Under the pieces are notes generated by a model. It did not search any database, had not been told where the DNA came from, and saw only the letters and a program-made list of their open reading frames with translations. Shown piece by piece: positions 56,801-64,000 of a stretch of 64,000 bases of DNA. A program made the translations under genes and the position numbers. Numbering within the stretch: the stretch's first letter is position 1; the number at the start of each line of letters is the position of its first letter. Source of the DNA: Epichloe hybrida (taxonomy: Eukaryota > Ascomycota > Sordariomycetes > Hypocreales > Clavicipitaceae); the NCBI GenBank assembly GCA_019022495.1, contig JAFEKR010000009.1:1798001-1862000 (forward strand), given 5' to 3'.

Positions 56801-59800
56801 CTAGTAAAAGAAGCTATAATCTAGCTCCTAAATGCTATCCTTAAAGTAAGGTATTTCCTAGCTTAATTCTAAACCACTAGAGTAATAGTAATTAAAAAAC
56901 TAAGTAAGATAATAAAAGAGATAAAAAGGGCTAATATATAAAGGCCTATCTCCTTACTAAATATTATAGGAAAAATTATAGAAGTAGTAATTATAAAGTA
57001 ACTTATAGCCTTTACTAAGGTAAAAGGACTCTTACTAAAACTATAGATAAGAAATAAAATAAATAGGTTAATAAAGACTATAATTAAGGTCTTAGTAAAG
57101 TGCGTAAGAGAGGCCTAAAGTAAGGGTAAAATTATCTTACTTACCTAGATAAATATCTTATTTACTTTTAATAAAGTTAGCTACCTATACCTAATTTACT
57201 TACTAATCCTAATAGGAATCCCTTACTAGCTAATAGTAATAATATAAAGCTTCCTAGTAAATAAAATAAGCTAGCTTAGCTTTAATAGAGAACTCTCTAG
57301 ACCCTTTAAGATTAAGGCTAGTACCTTATAAGGATCTCCCTTATTACTAATTCTCTTTCTCCTTTACTTTATAAAACTTTATATATACCTCTAAGCTATT
57401 CTAGGCATAGTAGTAATTAGATTTACTAATAATATAAATATTATAGTATTTAGTAAAAATATAGCATAGACTTAGAGAAAACTTAAGGCTACTTAGAAAA
57501 TCTATAAGAAATAAGTAAAGGAAGTAAAAGTAAAGTTTAACCTAGTAAAAACTAAACTTATATACTTTAGTAAGGCCTATAAGCCCCTATAGGCTAGGGT
57601 CTAGCTTAGTATAAAGGAAATAGCGCTAATAAAGGTATACTAATTCCTTAGGGTATAAGTAAATAAAAAACTTAACTAAAGTATATATAAGAATATCCTT
57701 AAGGGAAAGCTAGCCTAGTAATAGCTTACACTCTTTATATTAGTAGTATTAGCATAGGGCATTAGCTTTAGAGATACCTAGCTTATATATATATAGGTAG
57801 TCTAGCCTATTCTTACCTATAAGGTAAGCGCTTACTATACCCTAATAAAGAAAGAAGGAAAACTATAAGAAATAGTTAGAAGTTTTATAGTAAACTAATT
57901 AACTTATCTCTAGACTATAGCTAAAGTATTTAAGGCTATACTAGTTACTTAGCTAGAAGTTAAAACCTATATCCCCCCCCTAGACCTTTACTTAAATAAG
58001 ATAAAGTAAAAGTTTAAGAAAAGGATTATACTTAGTAAAATAATAAATAAGATATAGGCTATAGTTAACTTAGTGTAAATAGTATTATAATATAGAAAAA
58101 AACCCTTACTTACTAATAATAAACTAGATATATAATTATATAAGAAGTAAAAGAAAAGATAGGAAAACTAGTATTTTAATAGGTAATAAAGATAATATAG
58201 GTATAGGAGAGAGCTAATAGAGGACTACTTACTTACTTATAACCTAAAGGAAATCTAGAAATTTTATACTAGACTTAATAAGTATATTTTCTCTATAATA
58301 GTATAATTATATATAGGAAAGATTAGCCTTAATAAGTTCCTTTTCTAAAGGCATATTCCTAAGGTAGCTTTACCCTTATATAGCTATAGTTATATAGTTA
58401 AAGACTAGTACTATATAATTATTAACTATACTAACTATAACTATAGATACCCTTAAATAAGATAGCCTAGAGATATATAGGAGGTAAGGCTAGCCCTAGA
58501 TAATCCCCTAAAGGTAAGATATATTATAAAGTGGTTTCTTAGTATAAGAAAACTCTAAAACTATACATTAGCGTAAGACCTAGCCTTTAGCTAACATAAA
58601 CTAGGGGAGAACCTAGGCTACCCTAAAGGTAACTAAACTAACTAATAAATAGACACTATAGATAACTAGAGGGAGGTACTAGGTAAAATAGTATAGCTAT
58701 AGAGGCAGGCTAGATATAAGGTAAAATTACACTAAGATAAGAAGACTATAGGTCTAGAATAGTTATTAGATTAATTTTAAGTAAATACTATAAGTATTAT
58801 TTTACACTAGCTTACTACTACCCCTTTACTAACCTAGAATTAGCCTTATTTCTCCTTAGGAACTAGGATTACACCCTCTAATACCTTACTTTTGCCCTTA
58901 GCTACTAAGCTAGCAGCTAGGAGGTAGTTTATCTCCACTACCCTAGTGTTAAGCCACTAGAGCTAAAAGATAACCTTATTATATTATTCCTCTGTAAACC
59001 TAGACCTAGCTAGGTCTAGGCTTATTATAGTAATGCCTTATTTCTTCTTAGCGTAGTTTTTAGTATAAAGTTTCTTAACTTAAGCTACATAGTCCTCTAG
59101 GACCTAGATAATTAAAGTTAGCTATAGAATAAAGCTATTACTAAGCTAGAGTAAAATTACTTATATTACTCCTAGTAACTATACTAGCCTAGGTCTTAAC
59201 TAATTACTAATATTCCCCTTACTAGCTAGTAATATTTAGCTATAAGTAAATTAGCACTAGAGTAAGCTTAGAATAGGTATAGGAGTTAATATTACCTTAA
59301 CATATCTATAATTATAAACCTAATAATTAAAATAAGCATTAGATATTACCCCTTTATATATAAATTAGCCTTACCCCTAGACTAGAAATAAACTAACTTA
59401 CTAATAATATTATAGCACTAATAGCCCTTATATTTAACGGATTATATCTTATAGGACACACACTAGATCTCTTATAGCTTACCTAGCTACCCTAGGTTAG
59501 ACCTAGAAGTAAGGCAAAATAAAAGCAAAGGGGACTTACTTCTAAGCCTTTTACCTTTACTTAATCTAATTACTTCTAGGTTAGGGACTTCCTTAAATAC
59601 TTATCTAAGGTTATAAGTTCCTAGGTAAATTAGAGCTAGAATAGCACTAAAAATAAGGTACTTATAAAGCTTAGTAATATTATAGCGTGTTTTTTTATAT
59701 AAAACATTAGTATTTAAACTAGCACTAGACTAAAGAAACCTTAAATAGCTTCTAAAAGAAATAAGAAGGAAAAGAACCTATAGGAAATTTATTATAAAAA

Positions 59801-60449
59801 GAGAAAAAAGATTAGAACCTTAAGGGGAAAGGAGCTCTCTTTTATACTTAAGAGAGAAAGAGAGAGGGACTAACTATAAGATTAGCTAGAAAATAAAGCA
59901 TAAGATAAGTAAACATATAGATAGCACGTAACTAATCTAGGAGCAAAACCGCCTAGCTACTAGGCTTAAATTACTTACCCCTTACTATAATTAAATAAAA
60001 CTATATACTTAGACTTTATAAGATATTTAGACTAATACTAGGTTAGATTTAGCTAAAAAGTAAGGCACTAGAAGAGTTAGAAGTAAAGTAAATAAAAAGT
60101 AAATTATTATTATAAATCTAAATTTACTACACCCTAGGGTAAAGTAAGGGACGTAAAGCTAGGTTAAAGTGAGACTAGACTAGCACTAAAGGGAGCTAGT
60201 TAAGACTATTACTATACTTTTTCCTTTCTTTTTTATTTTTATTTTCTTTAGGATAAGGCTAGCGCAAGCTAGTACTAAACACCTACAATTAATCACACCT
60301 AATGCGACGTAAACCTAGAAGAGAGTTAGCGCTAGCCTATTTACAGACATAAGGGGGTTTTTCTTCCTAGCAAAGGGTTTTCCCTCTTAACTAAGCGGAT
60401 GGAGTACTAGGAACAGCTACATAGTTAGTTAGCTAGCGTAAAGAATATA
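53858..60449 (+). mobile_element. Full-length Tad1-like LINE (non-LTR retrotransposon), RIP-decayed
   Basis: This 6.6-kb element is flanked by a 15-bp target duplication, TATAGAATTTATAAT at 53843-53857 and 60450-60464. In order: a 5' region with an unmutated GC patch (53882-53930); an ORF1 relic at about 54.1-55.25 kb with cysteine-knuckle traces at 54.95-55.15; an endonuclease relic at 55.67-56.0 kb (IYIGDFN followed by HPL); and reverse transcriptase at 56.93-57.85 kb (RPISLLNIIGKIIEVVIIK, GSPLLLILFLLYF, FTNNINI for the catalytic FxDD box, LVKTKLIYFSK). Then come a long 3' region and the tail GCGTAAAGAATA. Stops in every frame show it is dead. The order and domains match Tad1/I-type LINEs of fungi. 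Confidence 0.87.
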
Positions 60450-61289
60450 TATAGAATTTATAATATTTACATTTTGAAAGGATTTTACTATAACTAGGGT
60501 TATTTATAATATTATACCTTTTTAACAATATTATTATACTTATTACTTTATTTTACTAATATAACTTTAAGAAAAACCTTTTAATTATTTTATTTACTAT
60601 TATTATTAATTATTTTATATTTTTATTATTAATTTAATTAAAAAATACCCTAAACTAATATAATTAAATTAAATTAGAAATCTAAATAAATATATAAAAG
60701 TTAATAAAATATATACTTAGTACTTTAATATTATTATTAATATAATAAGAACTTAAAAAAAGCTTAAACTATTTATTTACTATTTAAACTAATTAAATAT
60801 TACTTTAAGCTTTATAATTCTAAAGCTTTAAGAAGTTATATATAGTAACTTTATATATCTTATTATAATAATATATAAAGAAAGAATATAATAGACTAAT
60901 ATTTATAATTCATTAATAGATAACTAATATTATTATTTTAATTACCCTATATAGCTTAAATAAGCTATAAAAAATAAGTTTAACTTATTTTTAAAAATAA
61001 TACTAGGACTTAGTTTTATATAATATACTATACTTATTATAAAAGCTTTAATAACTTTTATAACCTTAATTACTATTATTACTATAATTACTATTATTTT
61101 ACTTTTATTATTATTTTAAAAAAAACATAAAAGAGAAAACATTTTTATAATATTAATATTTTTAAAAACCTTAAAATACTAAGTTATTAAAAACTATAGC
61201 TTTTACTATAGTAATTTACTTATAATTACTAGTATTTATATTTAAGTTATTTATGATTTATTTATGATTTATTAAACTTTAACACTAAT

Positions 61290-61455
61290 AATATTATAAG
61301 TAATCTTAGTAATCTTAGTAATCTTAGTAATCTTAGTAATACTAGTAATATTAGTAATATTAGTATTATAAGCTATTATAAGCTATTATAAGCTATTATA
61401 AGCTATAATAAGATATAATAAGCTATTATAAGCTATAATAAGATATAATAAGCTA
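61290..61455 (+). repeat. Short tandem repeats in the centre of the inverted-repeat element
   Basis: TAATCTTAG units (9 bp, five copies near 61294-61338) pass into TAATATTAG units and then into AAGCTATTAT or AAGATATAAT units (10-11 bp). Confidence 0.85.
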
Positions 61456-61926
61456 CTTATATTAAGTTTACTAGTAGTTCTTTTTATAGTTTTTTTAAAA
61501 TAAGTAATAATAATAATTTATAGAAATATAAAATAATTTATAGAAATAGTAAATAATTTATAGAAATAGTAAATAATATAATAAGAAGGTTTTTCTTTAA
61601 GTTATATTAGGGAAATAAAGTATTAAGTTAAATAGTATTATTAAAAAAGTATAATATTATATATAACCTTACTTAGTTATAATAAAATTATAAAAATAAT
61701 ATAATATTATAAATTCTATAACTAATTTAATAAAATAGGTAATAATAAAAGCTTTTATATAACTAGCTTTCTTTTAACCTTATAAATACTAATAACTAAT
61801 AAAAAGTCTAATACTATATTTGTAGTATTTATAGTTAGTGTAGTTTAGGAAAAAAAATTTGTAGTGTAGTTACTATACTACACTATAAATACTACACTAT
61901 AATACACGTTTTAGTGTAATACTTTG

Positions 61927-61934
61927 CTTATAGG
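61927..61934. repeat. Right copy of the 8-bp target duplication CTTATAGG
   Basis: Partner of 53531-53538. Confidence 0.85.
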
Positions 61935-64000
61935 CATGCCTTTCCTATTTATACTAAAGAAAAATAAAATACTTTAGTAATATATAAATTATTAGGGACT
62001 TAATAAAGTAATATAAAAGAATTACTATACTCTCCCCTTAATTTTAAAGATCCTAAACTAGTACTAAGGAGCCTATTACTTCTTAAAGATTAATATTAAG
62101 GATACTTACTATTAAATCTATATTAAAGAGAGTAATAAGTAAAAGACTATATTTTATACCTATTATAAACACTATAAATATCTTATAATACCCTTTAGGC
62201 TAACTAATACCTTAGCTACTTTTTAAAGCTATATTTATAAAGCACTATATAGGCTAGTAAATACTATTTATATAGTGTATCTAAATAATATCCTTATTTT
62301 CTTAAAAATATAAGAGAAGTATACTATATATATTAAGGAAGTCCTAGAATATATAAGGTTAGTAAAGCTATATATAAAACCCTTAAAGTGTTTATTTTAC
62401 TAGGAATTAGTGAAATTCCTAGGGTTTATTCTATTAGTTAATAGTATTTTAATAGATATATATAAAGTTAATATAATCTAGGACTAGAAAGAGCCTATAA
62501 GCTTTAAAGATATATAGTCTTTCCTAGGATTTTATAACTTTTACTAAAGGTTTATTTACTAATACTCTAGGATTATAGTACCCTTATATATGCTAATAAA
62601 AGGTAGTTAAAATAGTATTTAAACTAGGAAGTTTATATTTAAGGAAAGGGAATAGCTAGTATTTAACTAGCTAAAGAATGCCTTTTAATAGGTATCTTTT
62701 CTTTATTATTATAACCTAAGTTAGCTAGTGTATATTAAGATAAATACTTTAGTCTTTATAATAGTAAGAATCTTATCTTAATAGGATAATAAAGGCTAAT
62801 AATATCCTATAGTATTTTAGTAAAGGAAGTTTATAAACACTAAATATAATTATAGTATAGTAAATTAGAAGCTACTTACTATAGTAAAGTTATTTAAAAA
62901 CTAGTAATACTATATTAAAGGCATAGTAACCCTAGTAAAGGTCCTATTAAATTACTATAACTTATAGACTTTTATAAGGTAGTAAAAGCTAAATAGAAAG
63001 TAAGCTAAATAGTGTATATTTCTTTACCCCTTTTACTTTATAATTAAGTATAAACCTAGGAAAAGTAACCTAGTAAATATACTATTAAGATAGTTTAATT
63101 ATAAAGGTAAACCCCTAATAAATAAAGCACTTTTACTAGAACTTTAGAAGAAAATAGTAGCTACTAAAGAACTAGTAAAAAAAGAGATACTAATATATAA
63201 GAGAAAATATAGTAAGATACCTTTAGGGGAGGAAAATACCCTAGTCTTAATATATTAAAGAAAACATAGTAAAATACCTTTAAGGGAGGAAAATACATTA
63301 GTCTTAGTAAAAAGGCTTAGTAAAATACCTTTAGAGAAGGAAAATACCCTAGCTACTATAAAGAGAGCTCTAGAGGCTAGAGTAGCCTAGTTAAAAGGCT
63401 AGTTAGCTACTATAAATCTAGTAAAAGATTAGCTAAATAAGGGTAATTTCTAGGAGAAAGTAATATATATTTAAGATATTAGTGTAGTATAAGAGATATA
63501 GGAGACTATTACACTACTAAATCCTTACTAATCTAGGCTAAATAAACTATTAGTATAATTACTATAGAAAGTATAGGATTAAGATCTAGATTTATAAAGG
63601 TAAAATAGTAAGATTAATAATTCCTTAGTAAGAGATAAGAGAAAAGGTAGTCTATAGTTATATAGTATAAGGGGTCTCCTAATATACTAAGATAAGGTAG
63701 TTATTCCCTAGGAGCCTATCTTATAATAGGAGCTTCTATAGCTACACTATAATAATTTACTAGTAAGTTACTTTAGGACTAAATTTACTCTTAAGCTATT
63801 AAAGCATTACTTCTAGTAGCTAGGTATAAGTAAGTTAGTATTTAACTATATTATAAGCTATAGGATTTACTAGTAAGTAGTAGCTAGAAGGTATTACCTA
63901 TATAAAAGCCTTAAATCCTTACTAATACTATAGTAACTATAGGTAAAAATCTTAATAGATTTTATTATAGAATTACTTATTACCTAAGTAAGTAAATAAG
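61935..64000 (+). mobile_element. Ty3/Gypsy retrotransposon copy 2, right part, runs off the window
   Basis: Reverse transcriptase resumes at 61935 and continues in recognisable order: YYFLKINIKDTYY, HYKYLIIPFRLTNTLATF, SYIYKALYRLVNTIYIVYLN (palm, with NN for the catalytic DD), VKFLGF, SFLGFYNFY (thumb). The RNase H region is at about 62.6-63.1 kb. A spacer with three to four repeats of an IPLxEENTL-type unit lies at 63.2-63.36 kb. The integrase zinc-binding domain is at 63.73-63.9 kb, followed by the start of the integrase core (LIDFII). The 3' end and LTR lie outside the window. Confidence 0.85.

Larger units (their letters stand above)
53539..61926. mobile_element. Inverted-repeat DNA element (hAT-like ends) split by a LINE
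   Basis: The ends are CAGAGTATT at 53539 and AATACTTTG at 61926, inverted with one transition. Both lie inside perfect 8-bp duplications (CTTATAGG), the size typical of hAT transposons. Without the inserted LINE (53858-60449 plus one 15-bp target duplication) the element is about 1.78 kb: 53539-53857 plus 60465-61926. Its terminal inverted repeats are very long, about 480 bp: 53.54-53.86 kb continued at 60.465-60.63 kb pairs with 61.93 back to about 61.5 kb. For example, AGAAAGCTAGTTATAT at about 53790 is mirrored near 61770. The middle 0.85 kb shows no transposase. It is probably a non-autonomous or foldback element. Confidence 0.75.

Noticed and set aside
46985..60450. A single 13-kb DNA transposon with 1-kb terminal inverted repeats
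   Set aside because: Its right arm would lie inside the 53539-61926 element while its left arm lies outside, which cannot result from clean nesting. The arms are explained by the 3' end of the full-length LINE and a reversed truncated LINE.

Overview
The window is chromosomal DNA of a filamentous ascomycete, most likely a Sordariomycete and plausibly Hypocreales. The evidence is short introns (about 50-130 nt) with CTAAC/CTGAC-type branch points, fungal-type protein families (Gti1/Pac2 WOPR and Zn(II)2Cys6 regulators, a Bni1/SepA formin) and a large transposon block that carries the mark of repeat-induced point mutation (RIP). The species assignment is an inference from style and not a search result.

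From 1 to about 41.05 kb lies ordinary euchromatin with about fifteen genes. In order: an unrecognised partial reading frame at the left edge; a small single-pass membrane protein (-); a formin (+); the spliceosomal protein SNRNP27 (-); ER glucosidase I, GH63 (+); a 37-codon ORF with a strong promoter layout (+); the mitochondrial tRNA-modification GTPase Mss1/MnmE (-); proteasome alpha subunit Pre5/PSMA1 (+); a LOG-family phosphoribohydrolase (-); the decayed remains of a multi-exon gene (-); a CLPTM1-family membrane protein with a one-base frameshift (+); a WOPR regulator (-); a Zn(II)2Cys6 regulator (+); Rab geranylgeranyltransferase alpha subunit Bet4 (+); an orphan polyglutamine protein (+); and CAND1 (-). 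I rebuilt exon structures from splice signals and frame. Two introns use GC-AG boundaries, one gene begins with a 9-nt exon, and one ends with a 19-nt exon that carries its conserved C-terminal motif. The genes are housekeeping (actin, splicing, N-glycan trimming, protein turnover, mitochondrial translation, Rab prenylation) or regulatory. I see no biosynthetic cluster.

The intergenic stretches at 22.3-25.4 and 26.3-29.7 kb are long and rich in homopolymers and short repeats, with a recurring TACGGAGTA word and a 28-bp inverted repeat.

At about 41.2 kb the sequence changes abruptly. A 9-bp minisatellite of roughly 53 units marks the border. From about 42.3 kb to the end is a very A+T-rich graveyard of transposons in which C survives almost only before T or C, as expected after saturating RIP at CpA and CpG. 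Stop codons fill every frame, yet the layers can still be ordered. A Ty3/Gypsy element (51.66-53.54 and 61.93-64 kb) was split by a terminal-inverted-repeat element with an 8-bp target duplication. That element was then split by a full-length Tad1-like LINE with a 15-bp target duplication. A second Gypsy copy (43.8-47.0 kb), a third in reverse orientation (48.3-51.65 kb), a 5'-truncated LINE and a 54-bp LINE stub with its own target duplication complete the picture. The block extends beyond the window and could be centromeric or subtelomeric heterochromatin.
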